Below, piece after piece: positions 10,301-18,400 of a DNA stretch of 20,164 bases. Positions within the stretch are counted from its first letter, which is position 1. Each line of letters begins with the position of its first letter. Position numbers and translations under genes: made by a program. Source of the DNA: Scleroderma bovista (lineage: Eukaryota > Basidiomycota > Agaricomycetes > Boletales > Sclerodermataceae); assembly GCA_037178675.1 (NCBI GenBank), contig JAYMGJ010000757.1, positions 1-20,164 on the forward strand, read 5' to 3'. The notes below the pieces were generated by a model. The model was given only the letters and a program-made list of their open reading frames with translations, did not search any database and was not told the DNA's origin.

Positions 10301-11728
10301 GACCGTCCCCGAGACCGGAAGGTCATTAAGAATCGATGGGTCTTCGATGTAAAGTCGGATGGCCGCAAGAAAGCCCGCTTAGTAGCGAAAGGCTTCTCCC
10401 AGGTCGAGGGATTAGATTTCGACCAGGTCTTCTCACCAGTCGTGCGCTTTGAAACAGTGCGCCTCATGCTTGCGCTTGCCGCACTTGAAAACTGGTATAT
10501 TACTGGACTCGACGTTCAGAGCGCCTACTTGTATGGCAAGCTCAATGAAGAGATCTACATGGAACAACCCGAAGGGTTTGCAGTTCCTGGGCAAGAGCGC
10601 AAAGTGCTCCGCCTCTGGCGTGCCCTCTATGGCCTCAAACAGGCCGGCCTAGCTTGGTGGCGCACACTCGATGAGTCTCTCAAAGAGCTCGGGTTTGAGC
10701 GCCTTAAATCTGAAGCAGGCATCTTCTTCTACAAGAAGAAAGGCACCAACATCGTCATTGGTATTATCTACGTTGACGACGCTCTGTTCTGCGGCCCTAA
10801 CAAGGCTGTTGTTGATGCCATCAAAGCGCAGTTCATGCGCAAATGGGAGTGCAGAGACCTTGGAGAACCTAAGGAGTTCCTCCAAATGCGAATCACTTGC
10901 AAGGGTCGCGCTATCCACTTGGACCAATGCGCGTACCTCCAAAAGGTCATCGAACGCTGCGGCATGCTCAATGCAAAGTCCGCAAGCACCCCACTGCCGG
11001 CTGGCTACTATGCTGCCAAAAATACAGAGCCTGTTGATGCGGAACTCCGCTCCCATTTCCAGACGGTTATTGGGTCCCTTCTGTACCTTATGTTAGGCAC
11101 TAGGCCCGACATTGCCTTTGCAGTCACCCATCTCTCGCGCCATGCCGCGAACCCATCCCAGGACCACCTGTCCAAAGCGCTTTATATCTGTCGCTACTTG
11201 ATTGGTACACCTAATTACTCCCTAGTGTACAATGGTGGATCTGGTGCTGGCCTGATTGCATGCACGGACTCAGATTGGGGATCAGACCCTACCTCTCGCC
11301 TCTCGCAGACAGGTTTCTACCTGAAGCTTGCAGATGGCTTGATCAGTTGGACTTCTCGTGCGCAGAAGACTATTGCGTACTCATCCACTGAAGCTGAATA
11401 CATGGCTCTGAGCGATTGCGCTCGCCAAGTCACCTGGATTCGGAGTTTACTTGGTGAGCTCGGCTATAAGCTGAAAGCTATCCCGATTTGCGGTGATAAT
11501 CAGGGGTCCATATTCATGGCATCAAACCCTGTAACGGAGCCTCGCTCCAAGCACATCGACATCCGCTACCACGGAATCCGCGAGTCAGTCGCGAAAGGTA
11601 ATGTGGAGCTATTCTTCATTGATGGTGCTGAGAATCCCGCCGATCTGCTCACCAAGAACTTACCCCGCAAGAAATTCGCGAAGTTCAGAGCTCAACTAGG
11701 CTTACAGTTTCCCTCTGGCAGCATCTAG
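7385..11728 (+). CDS. pol: Ty1/Copia retrotransposon Pol polyprotein, gag-truncated
   Basis: A 1,447-codon uninterrupted ORF from the first ATG (7385) to TAG at 11726-11728. Domain order is that of Copia (PR-IN-RT-RNH). Aspartic protease: LDSGAS, catalytic D288. Integrase: zinc finger H427/H432/C460/C463, then the D,D-35-E triad D490, D552, E588 (QNGRAER). A proline-rich linker spans about 730-880. Reverse transcriptase (RVT_2): LDVQSAYL (D1043) and YVDD (D1131, D1132). RNase H: D1295, E1336, D1371, D1392. All catalytic residues seen are intact. The first 280 residues are only the gag-to-protease spacer, with a glutamine-rich run (about 27-39); capsid and the usual CCHC knuckle are missing, and there is no 5' LTR or primer-binding site. 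The ATG comes from the adjoining inverted repeat, so the chimeric protein is unlikely to support its own transposition, though an intact pol could act in trans. Confidence 0.96.
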   Translation: MSKCGKGPQANKLSAVKRKPADPKFAQQQQQPQRQQQQQGGSNGGTSGNAPAQGQGGRTCRGGKKARARRENAQQAAFATYVHYDGPEPTVDPRALAHTPGATNYGPPAFENTIKAFDLAHRLGVEPSCQTICTLDQVVSLASANLEQPEAGPSSLKRPHLEERITMYEEDAISLGDEEPFAHEPFADDEFDEIDAMVLDHYNATSMAMGAEASLFRQVPSARVLTDTDTLPLHVRFTLALYIASSNYNLSCHVSSKAYICSCDARCAKCKGKMVDDSELSGAFWLLDSGASRHFTGDIGDFASYNALKRAHYAKTANGVALIAGIGTVLLRCLDHNSGDEKVITLTQVLHMPGATARLISMGEMLQRNYKVTGDKRGISLIHKAEHLWFGPDPEDDCNVIFGIRSIPIIRSNYIASVSKVDYDIMHRRFGHPSKEVLRRAQKHTQRFPEIHFPTEDCVCPGCALGKMPNRAFPENERRASKPFELVHSDLKSFPVTSYRKFKYVITFYDDYTSHAWTMPLRSKAAAITAAKDFLEMVHVQHDTHVVGWMSDASGEYKSDLFDRALLEKGIKIYQSAPRTPMQNGRAERLGRTLMDKAESMRHQACIPDSWWEFAFAHATHIYNRTPVAHLRWRTPHEMLKGEMPNIDHLRVFGCGAFVYLPATARANKMAPKSELMTYVGVAPGNERNFLFMRSTNAVFTAAHAVFDEHHFPRCPKNRREPLENPFGRANPKPATDRPGNPPDDTDSDDDVEHDHGYPHPQAQDDDPKCEEPEAPEEEPNQINPPRTPSPVPPPAPRTPSPARNPPPPAPQRPGRAERRQNAPRPPAVNIPARPQRERRAPLRPGNVYGERRHPVEQLRDIESASRWRETVGEVPRPPQPDTPDHVPGGFPDTSATPSEEDVQKMCEEGGANLVRYLMGKALETRDPQYESVRNWSYKDIARLPQAEQKLWRLACQEELDVLRKRKVFELVDRPRDRKVIKNRWVFDVKSDGRKKARLVAKGFSQVEGLDFDQVFSPVVRFETVRLMLALAALENWYITGLDVQSAYLYGKLNEEIYMEQPEGFAVPGQERKVLRLWRALYGLKQAGLAWWRTLDESLKELGFERLKSEAGIFFYKKKGTNIVIGIIYVDDALFCGPNKAVVDAIKAQFMRKWECRDLGEPKEFLQMRITCKGRAIHLDQCAYLQKVIERCGMLNAKSASTPLPAGYYAAKNTEPVDAELRSHFQTVIGSLLYLMLGTRPDIAFAVTHLSRHAANPSQDHLSKALYICRYLIGTPNYSLVYNGGSGAGLIACTDSDWGSDPTSRLSQTGFYLKLADGLISWTSRAQKTIAYSSTEAEYMALSDCARQVTWIRSLLGELGYKLKAIPICGDNQGSIFMASNPVTEPRSKHIDIRYHGIRESVAKGNVELFFIDGAENPADLLTKNLPRKKFAKFRAQLGLQFPSGSI

Positions 11729-11762
11729 CGCCTTATTCGCTGAAGTGCTCTACATGCAGCAC

Positions 11763-11774
11763 AGCGAGGGGGAG
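11763..11774 (+). other. Polypurine tract of the Copia element
   Basis: AGCGAGGGGGAG lies directly before the LTR start TGTTGAAG, 34 bases after the pol stop codon. Position and composition match the plus-strand primer of LTR retrotransposons. Confidence 0.85.
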
Positions 11775-12060
11775 TGTTGAAGTCGCACGTGCACCCGGCG
11801 TAAACCGTCGACGAAGTGCGCGCAAGACTGCGACCCATATTAGTGTAGACTTAGTAATAGTCCTCTTTAGAGTAGATGTTACATGTCACACGTCACGCGT
11901 CACAGTCACGCGTCACACTATTTGTTGTATATAAACAGCGGACATCGCTTATATAATAACAGCTCTTAACCAGCTACCGCTACCATCTCTGGTTGTGCAC
12001 TCCACCTAACAGGTGAGTTGGAGTAGCAGTTCCTCTACGTACATAGGTATTGCTTCAATA
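11775..12060 (+). mobile_element. 3' LTR of the Copia element (286 bp)
   Basis: It begins TGTTGAAG after the polypurine tract and ends TGCTTCAATA; the homologous end of the solo LTR is TGCTTCAACA, so the terminal CA has become TA here. It matches the two reverse-oriented LTR sequences at 1978-2265 and 4648-4825. It contains a TATATAAA box and a cluster of GTCAC repeats upstream of it. No partner 5' LTR exists in the window, so neither age nor a target duplication can be derived. Confidence 0.93.
11886..11935 (+). promoter_or_regulatory. LTR promoter: GTCAC repeat cluster and TATA box
   Basis: Five GTCAC units, spaced 5-8 bp, lie at about 11886-11918, followed by TATATAAA at 11928-11935. The same arrangement is present in the two other LTRs with unit-to-unit variation (GTCACATGTCACGTG in the solo copy). 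A TATA box in an LTR marks U3; the repeated motif upstream could bind an activator, but no factor can be named from sequence. Confidence 0.55.
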
Positions 12061-12325
12061 CGCCCTTGCTTTCGTGATCGTCAAAGGCAACAAGATATGC
12101 CACCATTATTCACCTCCACTAATACCAATGCAAACACCACGCAGGTCATGGTTGACGCATTAGCTGAACAACTGTCATTCTGCAGCTTCCCGGCCCACTT
12201 CTAACCGATCAGATTTGTCGACACATCCACTGGCTGAGCTGTCTCCCATCATTTATAGCCATAGTCGGAATTTACGTGGTATAATTTCCAGCAACTACTA
12301 TCCAACGCCAACAGCATCCATTTGA
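12061..12325. other. Non-Copia interior of the inverted-repeat unit
   Basis: Sequence between the LTR end and the small ORF, with no recognisable feature. Presumably it is part of the original interior of the inverted-repeat element, disrupted by the Copia insertion. Confidence 0.3.
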
Positions 12326-12532
12326 ATGTTAGCCCACTCGCTCGGAGACCTTGCCGCTCATTATCTTGCTTGTCATGGGTATAGTGTAGAAATTGTTGAT
12401 CTCATTATTGATGCACATGGATGTTATTCCAGTGAGCAGTTCATCATGTTCCTGGCAGGGAGGGGCATGGCCATAAATGAAGCTAAATTTTTACTACTAC
12501 TCATTGAACATGGTGCAGGAGAAAATGTCTAG
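12326..12532 (+). CDS. Hypothetical 68-aa protein inside the inverted-repeat unit
   Basis: ATG at 12326 to TAG at 12530-12532. The product is alpha-helical in character, with two leucine/alanine-rich stretches (HSLGDLAAHYLACHGYSVEI and NEAKFLLLLIEHGAG) and no charge clusters or signal peptide. The regular composition suggests a real coding segment, perhaps an exon or relic of a longer gene carried by the unit, rather than chance. I recognise no family. No promoter or partner gene can be shown. Confidence 0.35.
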   Translation: MLAHSLGDLAAHYLACHGYSVEIVDLIIDAHGCYSSEQFIMFLAGRGMAINEAKFLLLLIEHGAGENV

Positions 12533-12591
12533 TCTACATGTTACAAACCACTATACATTTGGTGTTTTGGCTTGCACAACATTATGATTTG

Positions 12592-12690
12592 CACTTTTGA
12601 TATTTTGACTTTGACATTTGTTGACTTACACTTTTGATATTTTGACTTTGACATTCTGAATTGCACTTTTGATACTTTGACTTGTACATT
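12592..12690 (+). repeat. Short tandem repeat array next to the right inverted repeat
   Basis: Three successive units start with CACTTTTGATA (12592, 12629, 12664), with periods of 37 and 35 bp; the third is partial and diverges after GACTTGTACATTTT. The second unit straddles the inner edge of the right arm and the third lies inside it, so only about one and a half units are represented in the left arm (7345-7394). Subterminal repeats are common transposase-binding regions in long-TIR elements; that role is inferred. Confidence 0.8.
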
Positions 12691-12916
12691 TTCGACTCAT
12701 GCATTTCAAGTTTTCACTTGTAAAATTGACAAGGTCAGTTGGGAAAAATGCAATGTGCAATCTACATTTTGAATTTCGGACAAATGAAAAACGAAATCTA
12801 CAAAGGAACAAACGGTGTTCGAAGTCCCACCAAAGGCATTTGCCAAATGAAGAATGATTTCGGACAAATGGCAAAACGCATTTGGCAAATGAAGCGCGAC
12901 CGTCTGGCTTTCCATA
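12645..12916 (-). repeat. Right terminal inverted repeat (272 bp)
   Basis: Reverse complement of 7123-7394, with two differences seen: CGC versus CAC near the outer end and TTGGC versus TTGGA inside. The outer boundary ...CTTTCCATA is followed directly by AGGAAG, repeating the hexamer left of the other arm. Confidence 0.9.
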
Positions 12917-13104
12917 AGGAAGACCTCGACGCCGGGGAGTCGGGGACTCGTTAAGCGACGCGACGCCCGGACCCTGACCGCAACGTAACTCACCTGTCAT
13001 GCCCTTCAGAAGCTTCAGGGTTTGGGTTCCGCGTCACAAATGTCGCCCTCCGTCGCCGTGATCGAGGACGCACGGCTGTTTCCGCTGCTGCAACTCCGTC
13101 GCTG

Positions 13105-13852
13105 TGGCTGGCAGATTTGCAGCCCCCAGCACCGCCACTTGCCAATTCGACGGAATATCAACACAATGCCGGGTGGGTGCATCGTGATTTCAGTGTCACC
13201 AATGCGTTATGGGCAGAAACAGATGACCAGATCAAGGGCCAGATGATTGGCAAACTGACAGATTTCGAATTTGCGAAAAAAGTGAACTCTGAAGTCTCGC
13301 ATGACGTTCGAACGGTGAGGCATTATGGAATATTTTAGACCGCATACTCACGATTGGTAGGGAACAATGCACTTCATGGCTCTTGAAGTAGAATATCAAC
13401 AATACCTCTTTTTGCCAGAAGGTTCTAATGTTCTACCCCTCGATCCACTATCACCATCATCAATCCACGAACCTCCGTTTCATATGAATATCCTCCACGA
13501 CCTCGAATCTCTATGGTGGGGCGCTATATGGATTTTATTTTACCACACGGACGCAGATTCCCCTGCTGGAAACCTCGATGCCCAGCTGAGGTACTTCAAT
13601 TAGGCGTTTCCTCGTGCGATCGCTCAAGGATCCCGCCAAAACTTCTTCACCAAGTTTCCTCAATTTCTGGCCGCTTACGGAACACTTTCGGTGACATACA
13701 GATTTAAATGTGCTGCCATCCTCAGACTGGGAGTCGTTCTCCGAGAGTTCTATGAGAAAGTGGAGATGTCATTTCCCTTTCTGTTAATCAACGACAATCT
13801 CCTTCAGGATGTACACAAAGAGGTACTCTGGTGCTTTAATGCAACTGAATGA
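13105..13852 (+). pseudogene. FunK1-type fungal protein kinase, C-lobe relic
   Basis: Exon one reads HNAGWVHRDFSVTNALW, GKLTDFEFAKK and HDVRT. This gives a HRD catalytic loop (H at 13180) and DFE in place of DFG, the FunK1 (Pkinase_fungal) pattern. A 46-nt GT-AG intron (13315-13360, donor GTGAGG, acceptor GGTAG) joins ...HDVRT to GTMHFMALEV. The next exon has the family's PPFHMNILHDLESLWWGAIW block. A TAG at 13601-13603 then interrupts ...AQLRYFN*AFPRAIAQ, and the same frame goes on for 82 codons with plausible kinase C-terminal sequence to TGA at 13850-13852. The N-lobe (glycine loop, lysine) is missing: upstream of about 13105 no frame continues it, and the inverted-repeat unit ends only 190 bp away. 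Read as a broken gene; the TAG fits a single C-to-T change from CAG. Confidence 0.85.
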
Positions 13853-14758
13853 CTCTAACATCTGTCTACAACCTCTACATGAATTCTGGGAGACGAAGAG
13901 GAATTTAGACGATTAGCCCACTCATTGGGCTGAAGAGAAGATGAGACGAGCAAAGTAACGATGGATGGCAACCAACTGGTCTTAATACATGCATTTCTCT
14001 TGTCCCTTGAGATATCTCATAAACGTCAATGCACTACTGATTTTTGTACTACATCTGCACGATGACTTCGCTTGCCGGTATTCCACTACCGAATAATATG
14101 AACGTTGATGCTCAAGTTCCCCCGCGTACATACCCCATGGACATGCAGTTGTGATATTAGAGCATCTATTAACAAACTAGCTCGACAACACACTGGAGTG
14201 ATCGATCAAGCCTGAGCCTGTGTAATTGACCCTCTGTATCGCCACGCACTGAGCCAATGTATTGGACGTTGGGGGAGGATGGGGAGATGCAGTGAGACTC
14301 CAAGCTGGAGGTCATTACAGTATGGAAACAATTATATATACGATATAGGTGTCCATGTCAATGACCATGTTTGAGCGCTACTCAATCAATTTATTTTTAT
14401 TGTGCTCAGATTAATATCAGAGAGAATGCTCTGCACCAAATTACACCGGCACGGGCTTGTCTATATTCCCCTAAGAATGATCAACCTAGCAGCTCAATCA
14501 GCCTGCTCGCCGCCGTAAACCATGCTTGCAAGCAAGTACGCACCGATGAGCTAGTCGCTACCTGTTGATACTGGTCCTATTAACATCGTTAGATACAGAT
14601 TTACATATCAAAAGGAATGACTTACCATTACCTCTGGCACGATTTTATGTGTATCCGTCGTCTCTGTGGCACTCGTTGACGTGTCAAGGCCTTGTGAAAG
14701 CTCCGTCCACACCTTATGCTGCATTGTCAGTTCCTAGACTAAAGAGCGGGAACGTGGA
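13853..14758. other. Intergenic, no gene seen
   Basis: Between the kinase relic and the 3' end of the minus-strand membrane-protein gene. Only short overlapping open frames without motifs; no tRNA, no repeat of elements seen elsewhere in the window. Confidence 0.5.
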
Positions 14759-16773
14759 TTATGACAACATGGGACGCACCACGCTTAAGCTTTCGTCAAC
14801 CACCCGGGTGGGGCCTGATATTCGCACCGTCTCCTTGGATCTGCCTCGAGGGGGTGGAGAATCCTCTTCGTTCAAACCCTTGCCGTCCCTCGCTACGCGG
14901 GAGTTTAGGCTATACAAAGTAAATTCAGAAGACGGTCAAGTGAAACGAAGAGATGAAGCAATGTACAGTGCAAGCACCGAGTTTACATAGCCTGCAAAAA
15001 GTCGTATTATGTAAATCAGTTAATATGTAAGGTGAAGCTAAACTCACACTTGCATCCAGCCATCTGGAACGCAATCCAATACTGTCGTGAAGAGAAAGCG
15101 GAGAACTGAAGGTGCCTATTAACAATGCCAGAATGGAAAGGACAGGGCAAAGGCCCTTACGATGCAGAAATAGGCCAATTGGATGATACTACAACGAATG
15201 CGTTAACAGACATCAGGGATCGGTAAAGATATGGCGCACGTGAAGCACACTCCACGGTTAACGAACAACACGCCGGCCCTGTCGAGGGCTTTCTTAGGGC
15301 TAAAGGGGATATAAGCAACGCATGGTCTATCGGAGGCCCAAACTCACATCGACAGTGCGGGGTGGTAACGCCGCCTCAGCCAGTAATATAAAGTGACAAA
15401 GATAACGACATCTGCCATCGTAGCGCAGCCGAGGCTTGTCATTGTGATCGCCTGCCACGGGCACATGAGTCACCACGTGTGCATAATCTGAGATACTGAA
15501 TCCAAGGTTCACCTTCATCGATGGTGAGGATAAATCTGACATTCGTCTTTGCAGAAACCTAGCGAATGTCAGCACACCGAAAATAAGGTAGAAGGACCGA
15601 CATTTGACCCGCAGATGCTATGGGAAGGCACTAAATAGGTACATATTCCAAATCATCAGTGATGGAACTTACTTATACCAAAGACTATTTAGCATGATGC
15701 TACATGTGAACAGGGATATGGATATGTATTAGGTGGAGAGTACTCACCAAAAGCAGCGAAGGAAAGCAAAAGCTATGCAAATACCGAATAAGCGCGTATT
15801 CGAACATGGTAGGGTTACATACAGGGGCCAGGGCAATCAACCTTGATCCTCCGGTGACTGTGACCAAGGTCAGGGTTAGCGTTTGTGGGAATATTTGAAG
15901 ATCCAACCTTGCAAGGCACGACACACAAAAAAGCTGAAGGTACAGGAAAAATCGGTGTAAGTATTGCGAAGCACTCGAGGTCGAGAGAATACCAATTCAA
16001 TGACTCACAGTTGGGACATAAATATGAGAAGGGACTGTGGAACGTACGCTGCTTAGTTTTACTGTGGTAAGGTCAGGGTTACGACTAACGGATAATGCAT
16101 CTTGCATCTTGGAACCTCAAATATCAAAGTTGGGCGCTTTCCAGAGACCTAGAGTAACTTACGCACAAAGTCCTGAAGCGTGTCAGTTGGCAATGTGTAG
16201 TGCACAAAAGAACCATAAATACATACGTAGGGGCATACAGAGCCTCTACACTGACATCGAACATGTCGATTAGAAAGTGATATAGCCTGCGACGTGTATG
16301 AGTAGGGCCTAGGCTCTAAAAAAACTGCAACGTTTCCATACACTGCAGAAACTGAGAAGCATGACCAACAGCACAACTTGAATTGTGTCCATGAACATAC
16401 CTAGACCAGATATCGCGGTATCCAAGACTCTGCAAAGCACCTATTTAAGCAGAGGAAGGAACATTATGCAACACCTACATAAGCGACATAACCTAAGACA
16501 AACCAGAATGTTCATTGAGCGACCAGAAGTCTAGTAAAATGGCAAAAGCAACTCACAAAATATCGTATTCGGCGATTATCTTGGGGAAAGCGTGCAAAGT
16601 AGGCAAATGTTTCTGTGACCCGGGGCTGTCGAGTGGGGTCGCGATCACGGATTGGGCAGGAGACACGCACGAAAGAAGGTGAGTCCATATAGAACAGTTG
16701 TTATAACGAACCCCGCGAAGAGAACGCCCAAGTTCTCGAGTTCTCGAGGGGATAAGCCCAGGGAGGATTCCAT
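14759..16773 (-). CDS. DUF6534-type seven-helix membrane protein, about 19 exons
   Basis: Starts at ATG 16773-16771 and ends at TAA 14761-14759. My exon model (high to low): 16773-16671, 16612-16557, 16440-16401, 16351-16342, 16286-16239, 16172-16163, 16034-16009, 15933-15908, 15857-15823, 15772-15748, 15684-15673, 15617-15602, 15558-15513, 15451-15348, 15299-15240, 15188-15161, 15081-15048, 14991-14967, 14909-14759. The total is 855 nt (284 aa), exactly in frame. Landmarks: LGVLFAGFVITTVLYGLTFF, ETF/QTFAYFARFPQDNRR, LYHFLIDMFDVSVEAL, LFFVCRALQVTGGSRLIALA, SLGCATMADVVIFVTLYYWL, KKALDRAGVLFVNRGV, CYVNSVLALLNSR, then a hydrophilic tail. This order fits the basidiomycete DUF6534 family (usually 300-340 aa), integral membrane proteins of unknown function. 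The product is about 10-15 residues short near exons 6-7, so an exon inside 16035-16162 may be missed. A few donors (GTTGGA, GTCGGT) are weak. Confidence 0.8.
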
Positions 16774-18400
16774 GTTCAGTCTCCAGAGATTCAGTCTGCG
16801 GCGATAAGAGTGGTAGGTGGGGGGAGACTATCATGCAGACGGGGCATAGTCTGACAACTGGCACGCATGCTGACTAGTATGTACTTATGTGACTTTTCAT
16901 TCACCCATGATGCCAAACTGTGACCCTGAACTTAGCCCTTGAAGTAAAGCTTGGACAGACGATTGAATTGAAGCTGACGCCAGGTTTAGGACCTTTTAGG
17001 AACCGGAGCGGAGCCGTTTGCCTCTATAATTAGCAAAGCGACGAGCTATGATAACCTCCGAGCGTCAACTGTCACTGCATGTACTAAATCATAGACAAAC
17101 CTGTCATAGTCTGGCACTGGTAACAAACACATAACGCAAGTGAGTGTGCCTGTAGTACTACAGCCCATTACGTGGTTGCATCGAACTTACTATCACTTAT
17201 TATCAGAAAACTTTGCCACCCAGCTCGTGACATCACCTACGAAAGAATCTATGCACAAGGCAAGTGGACGGATCGACTGTCAAAAGCAGCACTTGAAAAC
17301 AACTCATGGCCTACACCGTCAGCGTACGTTGACCTGTCTGCCTTTGTTGTTCGTGTTATTATTATGTTGGTACAATTCTGTCCACTGGCCCGTTCTGGTG
17401 AGTGAGGGTACACGTGTCCAACTTAGCAAGAAGCAGGGGATCTGCACTCTGGAAGTTCGTGACACCCAACCCTGAGTCGTTGATCCAGACAACTATGATC
17501 GAGATTTGCCACAAAGAATGTACGTCTTCCACTCCTGCGATGTCTGAGCATTCCTACAGGAAGATTTTCTCAGCACACACCAGTGACCAATGTGAGCCCA
17601 GCTTGACCTCCTCACCGCTCGTAATGTCGTAACGCAGAAACGCCAAGTTCGATGATGGATAAACAGGTGACAGTCTTTTAAAAGCCTAAAAAGCAGACCT
17701 TTGACAAACGTCCGTCGGGGGATGTGATGATCGCGCAACACGATTGCATGCTATTACATATCAGCACGAGTCGTTAAACTAGGCTGTGGAAAGTGTTTTT
17801 CGGAGAAGAGATTGTTGCAGCAGGTTACAGCAGACGCTTTCTGTTTGTAGGCACTGCAGTGCGTCGCCTTACCTTTTAGTGCGTTCAGGGTAAACAAGTT
17901 TTGTAAAATCGAATTGTAAGGTGATATGTACTAAGAAGTGCGAGGAAGGATTTTGAATGTTAGTGACCCAGTATCACGCTCACTGGTTCGTTGACTGACA
18001 ACACACTAAAACTTACCGTCTGACATGCTCTCCTGCCATACGTTGTCCAAAGCCAGTTCATCGTCATGTCGCGCTTCCCGTCTGGTACGACTTCGACTTC
18101 GGCATATTTGCGCTCTCAGTGAGAGATACAGCAATAATGAAGCAACTGAACGAACTTGCTTGGTTGGTCACGCACAGGAGAAGGGTGGATATATCGGGTC
18201 TGTTTCATTGACGTCCGTCCATCAGATAACCCTGATAGATACTGGCCAGTCCTTCATTAGTGTCTCGCCGAACGCTTTCAAATCCGCTACATAGTCTTTT
18301 CCTGCCACACGGTCGACGATATATTGCGACGAGTGTCAGGTCAAGGAACGCTGAACCGATCTCGTACTTTCGATTACTCTTAGACGGCCAAGAGAACAAC
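16774..18400. other. Unassigned region between two host genes
   Basis: It must hold the upstream region of the minus-strand membrane-protein gene and of the plus-strand peptidase. No long ORF is present. Two minus-strand pieces look like exons: about 18017-18110, ending in a GTAAGT donor (RC of ACTTAC at 18011-18016), and about 17550-17632 (RYDITSGEEVKLGSHWSLVC, followed by a GTAGGA donor). Since the neighbouring gene has exons of 10-100 nt, an unrecognised small-exon gene may be hidden here. No family can be named. Confidence 0.35.

Larger units (their letters stand above)
7123..12916. mobile_element. 5.8-kb unit bounded by 272-bp inverted repeats, with nested Copia
   Basis: The first 272 bp (7123-7394) and last 272 bp (12645-12916) are reverse complements with two mismatches seen by eye and no gap. 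Immediately outside both ends is AGGAAG (7117-7122 and 12917-12922), as a target-site duplication would look. The outer terminus reads TATGGAAAGCCAGACGGTC. Inside lie a 5'-truncated Copia element (7395-12060), an orphan ORF and tandem repeats. Long terminal inverted repeats with subterminal repeats and a target duplication fit a cut-and-paste or foldback element; 6-bp duplications with long TIRs are known for Mavericks/Polintons and some other superfamilies, but no transposase, integrase or capsid gene of such a family is present. The inner part was evidently replaced or deleted when Copia entered. Alternative: two separate insertions of one repeat in opposite orientation, with AGGAAG a coincidence. 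Confidence 0.65.

Noticed and set aside
7395..12060. Complete, autonomous Copia element
   Set aside because: No 5' LTR, primer-binding site or capsid region is found upstream; the sequence before 7395 belongs to the inverted repeat.
12592..12690. CRISPR-like array
   Set aside because: Only two and a half units, no distinct spacers, eukaryotic setting; these are simple tandem repeats.
7123..12916. Maverick/Polinton element
   Set aside because: Long TIRs and a 6-bp duplication fit, but there is no polymerase B, retroviral-type Maverick integrase, ATPase or capsid gene, and the unit is far too small.
13587..13606. Removing the kinase TAG by a tiny intron (GTACTT...TTAG)
   Set aside because: It would be only 13 nt long, so the TAG is treated as a true nonsense codon.
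15559..15577. 19-nt intron joining two exons of the membrane-protein gene
   Set aside because: Too short to splice; a 43-nt intron (15559-15601) gives a better fit to the protein family and has a proper branch-like CTGAC.
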